DNA of 64,000 nucleotides, taken from the NCBI GenBank assembly GCA_026315105.1, contig CM048755.1, positions 216,430,333 through 216,494,332 of the forward strand, in the 5' to 3' direction. The position numbers and the translations under genes are program-made. Positions 43,050 to 54,591 of this stretch are shown in pieces. The notes below the pieces were generated by a model. The model did not search any database, was not told the origin of the DNA, and was given only the letters and a program-made list of their open reading frames with translations. This DNA comes from Locusta migratoria (taxonomy: Eukaryota; Arthropoda; Insecta; Orthoptera; Acrididae). Every line of letters begins with the position of its first letter. Positions within the stretch are counted from its first letter, which is position 1.

Positions 43050-43650
43050 CGTTTAGTTTACGAAATATTGCTAGTCGAAAATGTCAATTTTGTTACTCAC
43101 TCACCGATCATCAAAATTCTAAGATACTTCTAGCAGACAGAGAATCTACAAATTTTGCATTTAGTTAGTGTTTGCCCTATAATGAAAGGGAAAAGTGGAT
43201 CATCTCAAAATTTCAGTCTCATTTTTGACCGTTCAATATTTTATTCTTTTCAGTTGTAAAAATAACATCTCTTAAATAAAAGTAGTTATCAGTAAGGAAA
43301 CAAACAGAAGAACCTTCGCACCATCCTTTTCTCGAAGCCATTCACGGCACTTTCGACTCTTGTCTATAGTGGAAAGCTGGGAGCCTGAATTTAGAATTAC
43401 CAAGTGGACCTACTATAACTACCTACATTTACAAATTACATTATTTTTCATGTTATAGCTTACAAAATATTGTTCGTCGAAAATCATCAATTTTGTCACT
43501 CACGCAGTGAATTCCAAATTCTAAGGTACTTCTAGCATACACAGAAATGTCAAACTTTGCATTTAATTAGTGTTTATCCTATAATTAAAGGAAAAGATCA
43601 AACATCCCTAAATTTCTGTCCCATTTTCGAATGCCCACTCGTGATAACCA
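43050..43650. repeat. Diverged direct duplication, ~200-bp units
   Basis: 43050-43240 and 43450-43650 share ACGAAATATTG/ACAAAATATTG, GTCGAAAAT, CAATTTTGT-ACTCAC, CTAAG(A/G)TACTTCTAGCA and TTTGCATTTA-TTAGTGTTT, in the same order and spacing. Similarity is about 75-80% by eye. No coding potential. Confidence 0.65.
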
Positions 43651-43963
43651 TATGATTTTGACAACCTGACTAACCGAGTTCAACTCACTGTACCACTCTG
43701 TGTAGTTATTTTGCACAATTCTTAGTAGTAGCAAAGCAGTCTGTTTCTTCGATACTGAAGCACGTCTTCTTTTCCTGTATTTCTAAAGAGGACAATGCGC
43801 ACCGTCAGTTGTACTACTGACTTACTGGTTTTTCTTATTAGCATAAACAATGTGCCTCTTGGACAGTCTCGAATTCTCAGACAGAACATAGCAATATGCC
43901 CTATTACTGTGTTCAACGTTAAGAGCTTCTTGTACGGAATTATATGCTATAATCCTAGCAATG
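43651..43963. other. No gene recognised
   Basis: Two overlapping ~65-codon frames on opposite strands, without recognisable motifs. Confidence 0.4.
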
Positions 43964-43981
43964 AAAATTTTTGTTCAAATC

Positions 43982-44136
43982 AAATGTTCAAATGTTTGTA
44001 AATCTATCGGACCAAACTGCGTGGGCATCAGTCCGTAGCTTACAAACTACTTAAACCTAGGTAAACTAACCTAAGGACAAAACACACACACCCATGCCCC
44101 AGGGAGGACTCTAACCTCCACGGCGAGCAACCGCAC
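43982..44136 (-). mobile_element. SINE-D copy, 5' truncated
   Basis: Long TSD AAAATTTTTGTT(C/A)AAATC (43964-43981 and 44137-44153; one substitution and one indel). The copy stops within the tRNA-like head (GGCGAGCAACCG). Confidence 0.88.
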
Positions 44137-44153
44137 AAAATTTTTGTTAAATC

Positions 44154-44486
44154 TTTCCCTCCATGAGCTGTAAGTTTATATGTGGCTGTTAATAATAAAA
44201 AGTGCAGACACTGTAAAATGTTCCACAAACGATATTAGCTAACTTAGAAACGCAAAGACTGCTTGTATAGTATTCTTATATCAACTTGCTTTGTTGTTAG
44301 AATATTCAGTAACAAACTTTCCACATACAATATGGCAATTTTCTGTATGAGTGTTTCAACTAATATTCCTTTCCGTCTGTATGAAACATCAAAGTAATTA
44401 AATATTTATGGACAGCTCTATTCAGAAAGCATTACTCCCCCCAGGGGGCTCACGGTTCTTTCGTGACTGAATTTCCTTTCTCTTCC
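44154..44486. other. No gene recognised
   Basis: AT-rich sequence between a SINE and a hAT element. Confidence 0.45.
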
Positions 44487-44494
44487 CCTCCCCA

Positions 44495-46734
44495 CAGTGG
44501 CGTAGCTACTACACCGAGGGCCCCGGGGCAAAAATGACTTTGGGGCCCTCTCTGAACTAAAACTATACCACAGGTGCCGACTTTTGAAAATCTTGGGGTA
44601 TGCTCAGTGGCGTTTCCAATAGGGGGAGGTGGTTGCCGGCCTGCAGCTTCCCCCCCCCCCCCCCGACAGGTATTTCTAAAAAAAAAAAAAAGAAAAAAAA
44701 ATCTCTATTATATTTTTCCAATTCCACGTATGAAGGTAAAGTAGTAATTTTGTTTTATTTTCGTTGTATTTCTTCTTTTTTGCTTCATCTGGTGTTAATT
44801 TAGGACTATTTTAATCTCTGAAAGGAGAAAAGTAATTTTTTTAACATACAGAAAAGAAATTAACAGCCATTAATTTCAATTTCACGTTTCAGAACTACTG
44901 GGCGGCTTTTGCGACCATTTGAACTTGTTTTCCCGTTGTACTGACTACTGAAGTCATTTTCAGTGTTTTCGTCTTCTTAGACATGCATATCAGATAATGA
45001 TGTGCCTGTATTGTGAATACTGTTTTCATTATCGCAAAACCTAACATCGGATGGTCTTCCTGCCTTCTTTCTTCTGCAGATTTGCTTTCTATGCAGTATT
45101 ACGAAAATAGTCCATAACCACTTCTGCTGTCATACCATGTCTGTCGATACCAATAGGTTTATAACCTATTGCTACATCACACACCAATTCAGTAAACAGG
45201 ATTAAAAATGTCAAGACTTAACACTAACACGATTCCTTGAAGACAATTGACTTCTAAGAGAATACATAAACGTTAAATTAGTAGTATACAAATTTTCATC
45301 GTATCGTACCATATCCACCTCATTTCTAGTTATTTAATACAACAATTAAAGGTTACCGCCTTCAGTTTACGAAATTGAACTTTCAAGCAGCATTCCATTA
45401 ACATTCGGACTATTTAGAAAATGATCACTTCACACATATGTCAACATGAATTTTAATGCCTACTAAATTCAATTACCTGTTTGTTTTAGATAATCTTTTT
45501 ACAGCGGTGTATTAAAAGGCCAGCCGCCCATCAGTGGAATGAGAGAGTCGAATTTAATTACAATCAAGAAATATAAAAGTGGGGTATGCCGAGAAAACCC
45601 AATCAAATTTTGGGCTATGCTTGAGCAACCGAGCATACCCGTGATCGGCGCCTATGAGCTATACAGATGCAATACTACTTCATCAGGTCCTTACCTCTTA
45701 CTGGAAGACATAATAAGGCAAACATAAATATTAAGTAAATTACTGTGTGTCACGCAGCAGATAATATTTAATCGTACTCTCTAATATAATTATAACTGTG
45801 AAAGTTAATTATGTTTTCAAGCAGAAATTACTGGGTGGATTTGGATGAAATTTTTGAGAGGGATAGAGTTGGACCTGGGTAGGACATACAGATAAAACTA
45901 CCATGGAATAGTTTTCGAAGTTGCTCCATACTAGATGAATGAAGTCGCAGGCAGAAGCTAGTGAAAATCAACAATGAAGTTTTAGTCAACTACGAAAATA
46001 TGGCCCCCTGCCGCGAATCAAACCATGAACAGTGTTGTCATACACTCCTAGAAATTCAGCAGATGGCAGGGTGCACGTCTTAGTGGACAAGCAATACCTT
46101 TTTATGTTTATATTCTGAGATGGGAATAATTTTTGGAATTCACTTCGTGCGTTTGAAGTTTGTTGGCAGTGTTCAAAAAGTTAAAAGCCGAAAATCCTTC
46201 ATTCAGCTAAAATATTGTATATAGTAGAACGTCGATTATCCGAAGTGTAATTGGGGGACATGGATGTTCGGAAAACCTATTATTCGTATAATCGAACTGT
46301 AGACTTCTACTTGCCAATAAGAAGTTCTGTACAGTAAATGTATTTATACAGTATTTGGAGTCGCGCGATCCTTAACATTGTGCCGAGCGGCACGCCGCAA
46401 CACCTGGTAGGCGCAGCTGTTGCTGTGAGCAGCTTTGATGCTGCAGCTACTTCTGCCGACTGGAGTGTGCCGATTGTTGTACTCAGCGACTGTCGGCATG
46501 TCAGCAGGCCCCACTAGAAGCAATGTTCCGTCACCCTGTGGCCCAGGAAGCTGTTTGACGGGAGGGGGAATTGATGGACGGTAGGGTGGGAAGGTAAATA
46601 AATAAATAAAAATAAAAAAAACGACGCTGTACTGTAAACTTTTCCGAACTTAGCTCACGGAGGCCGAGGGGGCCCCTTGATCTCGGGGGCCCCGGGGCAC
46701 TGCCCCGCCTAGCCCTATGATAGCTACGCCACTG
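44495..46734. mobile_element. hAT-type transposon relic (outer), 2240 bp
   Basis: The termini CAGTGGCGTAGCTA and the inverse of TAGCTACGCCACTG are perfect 14-bp inverted repeats, followed by GGCCCC-rich sub-terminal sequence. The 8-bp TSD CCTCCCCA (44487-44494 and 46735-46742) is perfect and diagnostic of hAT. I could not find a transposase frame inside, so it is non-autonomous or decayed. A second hAT is nested in it. Confidence 0.88.
44569..45656. mobile_element. Second hAT-like element nested in the first, 1088 bp
   Basis: Ends CACAGGTGCCGA and the inverse of TCGGCGCCTATG form a 12-bp inverted repeat with two mismatches. Flanks A(A/G)CTATAC (44561-44568 and 45657-45664) give an 8-bp TSD with one mismatch. 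Shared sub-terminal GGGTATGCTC motifs strengthen the pairing. It contains a poly-C run (44650-44664) and an A-rich run, and no transposase frame. Confidence 0.7.
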
Positions 46735-46870
46735 CCTCCCCACCGGGCGACTGATGACCTTCGCAATTTGGTCCCCATGTGCCCAACAACTCCACCAACC
46801 AAGAAAGTGTTTCTGTATACAGTTAAGGCTTTCATAGCATAAAACAAACTTGATTACTATTCACGTGATC

Positions 46871-47043
46871 AAATATTCAGGTGAACAGCTGTGGTCATCA
46901 GTCCCTAGACTTATAAACTAATTACACTGACTTACAATACGGACAAGACAGACACCCATGCCCGCTGGAGGACTTGAACCTCTGGCGCGAACAGCTGTCT
47001 AATCCACCGCATAACACTTTAGACCATGCGGCTAATCCGCGTG
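46871..47043 (-). mobile_element. SINE-D copy, degenerate
   Basis: Body GTCATCAGTCCCTAGACTTA inverted, B-box inverse GGACTTGAACC, head inverse ATGCGGCTAATCCGCG. It has an unusual insertion in the tRNA-like part (about 46998-47025). Confidence 0.7.
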
Positions 47044-47491
47044 ACGTTTCACGTGCTAGGGTTTTGGTCTGATAAACAGCAAGACTTATGAAAAATCCTG
47101 TTATCTTCATGCTCTGTTGCGTTTGTGTTACGTTACGACTCTATTCTTCTCTATGAGAACAGTAGCAACAAGGCATGGTGGTAAGGGGACTTGCAGGAAT
47201 ACGTCATTCTTTTCGTAGTTAAAAATGGACAATCGGTCAATGAATCGGCCGGGAAGAAAAAGCAAACAAGAGTAAATTTGTCAAAATTACAACGAGTTAT
47301 AGTGGAAAGGTCAGCTCCGTCTCCATATCCTTTGCAAAAATGTCACCTTGCCACATGTGTATTTGCCTGTAATACTAAATACCCCTGCAGACAGGCAACG
47401 ACTTGTACTTTGGTCTTGGCACGTGGCACCTTTTTATTGCAAATACAGTAGCTCTCCCCTCCACACCATTCTCAAAATTTGATTTGTCACA

Positions 47492-47548
<57 letters not shown>

Positions 47549-48774
47549 CTGCGTTACGGTGAACATATAATTTAGAATCGTGTAAACAATCCTAAACGCT
47601 TAACCAATGTTGTTTTCAACATATTAGAGGACTCCATATTGTTGGGATATTAGTAGTGAAATGTAATATGCAATACTTCAGTGTCATAAACACACATTTC
47701 TTGTGTTGACCAACCGCATTAAAATTTCCCGTCACCTATTATTTTATAAGTTACAGAGGCAAACACACTTAGTGAAACACCCTGTATATATACGCGAGAA
47801 CACTTGCAAAAAGTATAATAATCACATTGATGTTAGCAGATCGAATGAGAGTAGATTCCATAAGGTAAATATCCATCCTATATAGGTACTCGGTATTTGG
47901 AGAGGAAAACGAAATTTACTGTCGAAATATGGTGGGTCGTGGTGTGCAGTTATGGGAGAGAAGAAGAGTATTTTGCATTTTATTAATAGCACTGTGTTAC
48001 TTGCATTTTTAAAACTCTGATTACTTACAGCGAATCAGCCTTTATTTTAATTAGAAGTAGGAATAATTTCGATATATCAATTCTAACTAAGCCTGTAGGT
48101 ATCAAATTCTTTGATTGGTTGTATTTGTGAAATTGTGGTAGGGTTGTAAACAAATAGTCCGATTTTGTCTGTTGCAGTATAAATCACCTTCTTCGTTCTC
48201 CTAGGAATAAATGTCTCTTTTTTCTATTCTACAATTTCGTTTGTACCCTTATTATAATTATTAGGTAACTCTACAGTTACAGACCGGTATAGGTCAGTTG
48301 TGTGCACTGGACGAGTTTTGTATATTGAAGTATATTTCGCGTTTGACAAGTGTGTTGCATTATTTCACGTTCTACTGCGTCTAGACCGCATAGGACATAC
48401 TTCCTTTTCCGCGTGACATAATTGATTTCACGTCTGGATAGTCATTAAAAGAGCATGTAAAGCAGTGTCTAATAAACATGTAAAAACGTCTGTTTACGAT
48501 AATTACAACTAATGTCAGACTATATCGGCACAGAAATAGCAAGAGGAATCTTATTTTTCAAATCAGATTCTAATGATTCCATTAAAGGAAAACTGCAAGA
48601 TCAACTTGAATTTTAGATGACTTGGAAGGTAAAGAAGAAGTGTGATTTTATTGTGAAGAGTCTGGAATGGATGCGACCTCTGATTTCGGTGCACATGTTT
48701 TGTAACATGAGCTAGAGCTAATGATATTTTATGTTTTTGTAGTGAGTAACGAATATGCCACAAGACATTAAGTA
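47044..48774. other. No gene recognised; (GT)n at 47499-47547
   Basis: A ~49-base GT run is the only clear feature. Frames are short and without motifs. Confidence 0.5.
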
Positions 48775-48787
48775 CTGTTTCCTTGCC

Positions 48788-48993
48788 GGCCGCGGTGGCC
48801 GAGGGGACTGAGGCGCTCCAGTCACGGTCTGCACGGCCACTACGGTCGGGGGTTCGAATCGCCCCTCGGCCGTGGATATTTGTGCCGTCCTTAGTATAAG
48901 GTAGTTGATAAGTAGTTTGTAAGTTTAGGGACTGATGACCCCGTAGTTAAGTCCCATAAGCTTAACTTTAAATGAAATAATAATAATAAAAAT
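48788..48993 (+). mobile_element. SINE-A copy
   Basis: Plus strand with TSD CTGTTTCCTTGCC (48775-48787 and 48994-49006). The last two TSD bases may belong to the GCC head. The tail is unusual: after AAGCTTAACTTT it ends in an AATGAAATAATAATAATAA run instead of AACATTTGAACATTT. Confidence 0.88.
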
Positions 48994-49006
48994 CTGTTTC
49001 CTTGCC

Positions 49007-49975
49007 TCAAACATTTGGTGACTTGGATGTTTTGTTCCCCAATGTAGTTTCAGTCGATACGATTGTTTTCTTTTCCTGAAATTCGTTATTTCAGCGGACT
49101 CTGTGGTAAACATACGTTTACTCGCACATCTTTTCTCCCGTACGCAGTTCGTGCCAATTCAGTAGTCGCATGACACCGGATCGCGGCCTTAGTGACACAC
49201 AGCCACAGATACGTTTTGTTAGTCTCCGCGTTTATTTCCCACATGGTCTTTGTATACAGCTCGGAGTGAGAGGGACCGTATTCCCAAGTTTGCAATTCCT
49301 TCCTTTCAGATACGTTTCCCGGGCTGCGTTGTTTCACTCGCTTCGGTTTCCGCTGTTCGACGCATCGCCGGCTTTTCTATTGGCCACGGCGTTAGATGGA
49401 GGTTTCCACACGCTACGGCAAGTGGCCAGAAAACAGCAACTGGCGTCCGGGGCTCGTATGTCGCCGTCCTGCGACACCGCGGGGGGGGGGGGGGGGGGCA
49501 GAACTCCGATGTCCGCCGGAGAGAGGCGGGGGAGGTGGACTCCACACGATACGGCCAGCAGTAAACGATTACTCGCGTTCTTTATTGTCCATACGGTGTT
49601 TTTGTGGGGAAAATAGGTGTTGAAATTGCCGCAGAGGAATTGATTGTTTTGTTACAGGAAAGGCATTGTGAAAGGGTTTGGAACAAAACTACAGACACAT
49701 AAAAATACTGCGATGCATCAAAGAATGAAGAGAGAGGAATATGTATAGCTCTTTAGGCGAGCTTTTGAGCCCTTGAGAAAACAGAAAAAGTGGGTACAGT
49801 GAATAGTTTAGTAAAATTTTTCCGTAGGGTAAAGAGACAAACAACGTACGTATAGCTGTTATGGAATATTCTTAGTCGTACACGCAGAGAAAAATGCACA
49901 CCGCGAGTAATTCACTCAATACATTAGAGTGAGGGATACATTAGTCCGTTTCCAAATGACAGTACTGAGCTTCAA
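49007..49975. other. No gene recognised; poly-G tract at 49480-49498
   Basis: The stretch 49130-49560 has high CpG and overlapping frames of 75-148 codons in several phases, inflated by the poly-G run. No protein motif is recognisable. Confidence 0.4.
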
Positions 49976-50051
49976 ATACAAATGTTTGTAAATCTATGGG
50001 ACTTAACTACTCTGGTCAACAGTCCCAAGGCTTACAAACTACTTAAACTAA

Positions 50052-50671
50052 AATGAAACTTTCACTCTGAAGCGGCGTGTGCGCTGATATGAAACTTCCT
50101 GGAGGATTAAAATTGTGTGCCGGAACCGGGACTCGAACCTGGGACCTTTGCCTTTCGCGGGCAAGCGCTATACCGACTTTTTTTTTTTTTTTTTTTTTTT
50201 TGCTCTATGTGTAGTTCTGTTCGTTGCGGACGTTGATCAAGTTTGTTCGTTTTTTTGTTCGATGTGTTGTTGGCTCAGCTTTTTTATTACAGAGGCCGTT
50301 CAGCCCTCTGACCGGGCGCGCTGAGCCACGGCGCCCGGCAACCGACTGAGCTATCCCGACACGACTCTCGATGCCGCCTCACAACTATACTTCCGCCAGT
50401 ACCTCGCCTGCTACTTTCCAAACTTCACAGAAGCTCTCCTGCGAAACTTGCAAGACTAGCACTCCTGGAAGAAAGGATATGGTGGAAACATGGCTTAGCC
50501 ACAGCCTAAGGGATGTAGAAGACGAGGTACTGGCGGAAGTAAAGTTGTGAGGCGGCATCGTGAGTCGTGTCGGGATAGCTCAGTCGGTAGAGCGCTTGCC
50601 CGCGACAGGCAAAGCTTCCAGGTACGAGTCCCGGTTCCGGCACACAATTTTAATCTGCCAGGAAGTTTCTT
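50052..50671. mobile_element. Inverted-repeat element with tRNA-like arms (family F)
   Basis: TSD ACTTAAACTAA (50041-50051 and 50672-50682). The right arm, 50524-50671, reads GAGGTACTGGCGGAAGTA, then TCGGGATAGCTCAGTCGGTA, AGCGCTTGCCCGCG, GGTACGAGTCCCGGTTCCGG and ATCTGCCAGGAAGTTTC: a Lys-type tRNA-like sequence with A- and B-box motifs. The left arm (50091-50178 plus 50348-50405) is its inverted copy. The centre carries AGCACTCCTGGAAGAAAGG and GGCTTAGCCACAGCC. SINE-E is inserted in the left arm. I recall related tRNA-like repeats as abundant in insects. Confidence 0.8.
50179..50340 (-). mobile_element. SINE-E copy 2, with poly-A tail
   Basis: Minus strand; the tail is the T run at 50179-50201 and the head inverse is GCCACGGCGCCCGGC. 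TSD ACCGACT (50172-50178 and 50341-50347) lies within the A-box region of the host tRNA-like arm. Collinear with 31400-31564. Confidence 0.88.
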
Positions 50672-50994
50672 ACTTAAACTAACTTATGTTAAGGACAACA
50701 AATAACCCATGACTGAGGGGGGACTCGAACCTCCGAGGGCGAGCTGCGGCGCGCTGCGCAGCTAGGCGCCGTAGAACGCTCGGTCACTCCACCGCGGCGT
50801 ACTAAGGTTCACAAAACGTTAAAACACAAAACCTATAGCCACGTAAACTGAGAACACATTTACAAGATTCGCGAGAAATGGAAACTTTACTGAGAGAATG
50901 AGTCGCATATCATCTTTCATGAAATGTATGTCAATTTAAAACTCGAGACGGAAGAATCTACCAATATTATCAACCTATCCACTAGCACCGTTGT

Positions 50995-51082
50995 TCAATT
51001 GTTTGTAAAGCTGTGGGACAGAACTGCAGTGGTCATCAGTCCCTACACTTACAAACAGATCAAACTAACTTATACTAAGGAC

Positions 51083-51133
<51 letters not shown>

Positions 51134-51226
51134 ATGTCGGAGGGAGGACTAGAACCACCGACGGGGAGCAGCTGCTCACGCCACAGCAAGGCGCATTAGA
51201 GCGAACAGCTATTCCCGTGCGGCCCA
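50995..51226 (-). mobile_element. SINE-D copy with internal (AC)n
   Basis: Minus-strand body with an AC microsatellite (51084-51125) at the same place where the copy at 33238 has GT, next to the CATG-x-x-(C/G)GAGGGAGGACT segment. This suggests an expansion-prone CACACA in the SINE-D consensus. Confidence 0.82.
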
Positions 51227-51735
51227 CCAATATCTATAAAATCTGAAACGTATCGAGTCTCGTAAGGGGAGACGGAAGGCAATTTTTATCCCTATTCTGC
51301 TAATGCTATTTTACCCTTTGAATAGGTACACTTTTCAAAAGAACTATAATACAACAACGAAATTTTTACTTCATATATATAACATATATGTCTCAATTTA
51401 CAAGTAAAATGAACATAACTCCAAGTTTTTGAAGAATTTTTTTTATTCTTTCACCAGTAAAATGTAACATTTTAAGTACATCAATTATTATAAGACAGTT
51501 GATGATTGTTTTGTCGTTCTCAGTTTTCTTGTAACGATTTATTACCATCTTCAGTACAAAAAGACCAAATTTCATCTTTCTAACCCCATTAGTTTATCAA
51601 ATAACGGTACCTGAAAGTAAAAAAAAATGTAGTTTTGAGAAAAATCAATTTAAAGTTTAATATTGCAATTCTAGTACAGTTATTGATGAGAATTACTTAC
51701 CACTAATATTTTCCTGCACCTTATTGAGCAACATC
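51227..51735. other. AT-rich region downstream of the Mutator-like exon
   Basis: Contains AATAAA-like motifs on the minus strand and could be a 3' untranslated region of the exon at 51736-52275. A minus-strand 60-codon frame (51393-51575) has no recognisable motif. Confidence 0.35.
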
Positions 51736-52275
51736 TTAATCATACTGATCTTCTTTTCTTTTCTTGGTCCCTCTTCTTCTCTGTCTAGCTTTGTTTGTGC
51801 ATTTTAAATTAGCAATATCGGCTTTGCGGATTCTTTCTTTATCTATTTGCACCAAGGATTTTGCAGTATTTCCACTAGATTGTATGCCCAATAATTCCAA
51901 ATTTTTCAATTTTCTATTTTCACCATCATTGAAGCATAAAATAACATCATAAACACCAAATTTGAGGGTTGTGATCTGAACAAATACAGTTTTCGGTAAC
52001 CGGGTCCAAATGACAGAATTTACACATTCATTTAAATTTTGGGTTTTCCCATGAAGACATTTCTTCAACAAGGTATCATTACAAAGGTCTCTAAATATTT
52101 GTGGTCATATGTGTCAATTCTCCTGTACTTGCAACAATTGTCAGGACCATTTGGGCAAAGAGAGTGCACGGGATTTTCATTTGTGGATAGCTTATGGAAA
52201 TAGATAGCCCATACAGCTTTTTTCATGTTTTCTAAATTATCTACATTTCTTCTTATGGCCAAGCCATAATAATTC
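51736..52275 (-). pseudogene. Mutator-like transposase-domain protein, C-terminal exon
   Basis: The minus strand reads NYYGLAIRRNVDNLENMKKA, VWAIYFHKLSTNENPVHSLC, PNGPDNCCKYR, then after a frameshift LLKKCLHGKTQNLNECVNSV, IWTRLPKTVFVQITTLKFGV and YDVILCFNDG, with a basic C-terminus (RKADIANLKC, ARQRRRGTKKRKEDQYD). I recognise this as the C-terminal part of a Mutator-like transposase family (DUF/Mutator domain) that is multicopy in insects. About 20 residues appear missing between the two frames. The sequence upstream of NYYGLAIR does not continue the protein; an AG before it could be a splice acceptor. It is the most gene-like sequence in the 51-54 kb area, but probably a partial, mobile-element-derived copy. 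Confidence 0.6.
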
Positions 52276-52676
52276 TGTAATCTTCACCAAGTTCAACCAA
52301 TAACGTTCTAAAACAGTAACAAACACGATCGGAACAAAAAGTATCGATAGTAGATACAGGGTAGGAAACATTGAACCAATAAAAACAATAGAAGCATGAA
52401 ATAATATACAAGGAGTAAAAGAATGCTGTGTGCATTTTCTCCGCAAGGCGCAAAATGGAAGGCGTGGCCAGATTGCACAGAGCGTCAGAAAAACCATCAT
52501 AACTCACGAAAAAATTGTCGGATTTATATAAAACAAAAACTGTTTCACGCAGGAAATACCAGGCATTTCAAATACGCTAAAATCTAAAAGTCGAATTTTT
52601 GAGCTCAGTTGTCTTCCGTATCCCCTTAAATGCTTCAGGTCTTCAATAGTCTCTCTCTCTCTCTACTTGAAAAACG
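52276..52676. other. No gene recognised
   Basis: Includes a (CT)n run near 52650. Minus-strand frames upstream of the Mutator-like exon do not continue its sequence. Confidence 0.4.
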
Positions 52677-52925
52677 AAAGGAAGTTTAGGGTTTAACGTT
52701 CCGTCGACAGCGTATTCAATAGAGATGGAGCACACGCTACTACAGACTATTTTCTAAGGATGGGGAAGGAAATGTGTCGTGCCCTTTGAAAGAAAACATG
52801 GCGGCATATGCCTGGAGTGAAATCTTAAGCAGGACGACTGAAGGCAGGTGAAACGTCTCAATGAAAGAAGTTCCATTCAGAGAAGTGATCAGCTGAGTGC
52901 TGCCTTTCACTGCTACAGTGAGATT
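52677..52925 (-). mobile_element. SINE-C copy, degenerate
   Basis: The minus strand shows the SINE-C 3' body: inverse of GTTTAACGTTCCGTCGACAG, GGATGGGGAAGGAAAT, GTGCCCTTTGAAAGAA and GCATATGCCTGGAGTGAAAT. The tRNA-like head (about 52840-52925) is barely recognisable. Confidence 0.7.
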
Positions 52926-52929
52926 TGAC

Positions 52930-53058
52930 ATTAAAATTTAATTAATACTTCATACGGCAGTCACAAATGGAAATATAATGCGTTTAAACACAACTACAAT
53001 CATTTTATTATGTACTGATACCATATTTATATTGTTTATAATGTATTCCTGTTTCCTT

Positions 53059-53098
<40 letters not shown>

Positions 53099-54393
53099 GT
53101 GTGCTGGTGCAAACATGTAAGCTATTGTGTGCGTATTTCATTGTGAGAGTAACAGCAGTTTAGCCAACTTTTATGTAGAGCTTTTATGTGAGTTTTAGCG
53201 GGCCCAAGATACATTAGTAGCCACTGCTCATGAGCTATTGTAGGGTTGGTATAGAAGAATGTGTTGCGTATCTTTGAGTGCGTCTGTGTTGCTCATTTTT
53301 CATTTTCTATATTTATAATTTTGCGAGTCTGGCATTGTTTTGTGTAATGTGTGAATTCGTGTGCCAAATACTCGCTGTTTGGGACACTGAAGTTTCGCTT
53401 AGATTCCTTGCCCTCCTTCTTATGTCGTTTATAAATAATCTTCCGTATGAATGCAAATAATTTTTAAACGCAAATAACCCTTTCGCGAGTTTACTGCCTT
53501 ATGCTTGTGTTCCCGTTTGTTTAGATCACGTTGGTGCGTTGCCCATTGCGAGTATAAATTTCTTTACCTCTCATTATACTGAATATTTATCGGGAACCAA
53601 ACGTACTCGTAACTTTCTATAATTTCCTTGTAAATGCATATTGGGAACTAATCTCTCTCAGGCCCAAGATGGATGAGCTTGGACTAGATAATGTTTCTAA
53701 GGGTTTCTATCTCTCCTCTGTATGATTTATTGGAGTGAATAACGAGCGCATGTGTGTGATGAATTGTTTCCTCCTTCGCAGCGTTCCACATTTGTTCCAT
53801 GCACGACAATATATGTAACGCAGTGCATTACCTAATAGAACACAGGCTTAGGCACCAGCATTCCTTTCTTTACAGTTTAAATGTTATTACATAATTGAAT
53901 TTTTTAGAAATATATGTCCAATCGAGATGTATTTTGTGTCTTCACTAACCGCACACAACTTATCCAACTTCCCCGTCAGGCTTCTTCAAAGCCGTTCATG
54001 CAAGAACAATTCTTAATGGTTATGGTTCTGTTTAATAACTTAACGGCAGAAATGTCACTGACTCAATTTTCAATATTAAATTTTGTGTCTGAACCTTGTC
54101 AGAATAAGTGGGTATTGCGCTTCCTTTCCTCTATCCTTATGTAGAAGGTTAGAGGAACCGAAGAGGATTCATCTGACGAAGCCACGGTTTTCCAGTCATC
54201 TAGAGCGCGACCAATAAGGTCACGAGCCCAGGCGAAGGGCTGTATGTGATGTCGTGCTGTCAGCAAAAATTCATTGTTCTTGGAAACTCCACAAATATAT
54301 AAATTGGAGTGATGTCTACAATGTTCATAGTATGAATGAGAAATGTTAATAATTTCCTTAACATATTTGAAAACTATATTTCCCCAAAGTAAC
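52930..54393. other. No gene recognised; poly-T tract at 53064-53096
   Basis: AT-rich with a 33-base T run. No motif-bearing frame and no TSD-bounded element was seen. Confidence 0.45.
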
Positions 54394-54404
54394 CCAGATT
54401 GGAC

Positions 54405-54580
54405 AATCAAATATTGAAATGTTTGAAATGTTCATCAGTTCCTAGGCTTACAAACTACTGATACTAAGTTAAACTAACCTAAGAGTAACACAAACACTCA
54501 TGCTTGATGGATGTTTTGGACCTGCAGCGTAGCAGTTCCTGACATGGTGCCTAGAACCGAACGGCTATTTCCGCGCAGCT
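54405..54580 (-). mobile_element. SINE-D copy, diverged
   Basis: TSD CCAGATT(G/A)GAC (54394-54404 and 54581-54591). The body lacks the GGGACC..CTGC segment (AAATGTTCATCAG), and the head inverse ends GCTATTTCCGCGCAGC. An older copy judging by its divergence. Confidence 0.78.
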
Positions 54581-54591
54581 CCAGATTAGAC

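Larger units (their letters stand above)
49976..50800 (-). mobile_element. SINE-D copy split by a tRNA-armed element
   Basis: The 3' body is at 49976-50051 and the remainder at 50672-50800, with head inverse CTCCACCGCGGCG and B-box inverse GGACTCGAACC. The interrupting element has an 11-bp TSD. Confidence 0.85.

Noticed and set aside
49170..49623. Overlapping frames up to 148 codons on several phases
   Set aside because: Inflated by high CpG content and the poly-G run. Arg/Gly-rich text without domains.
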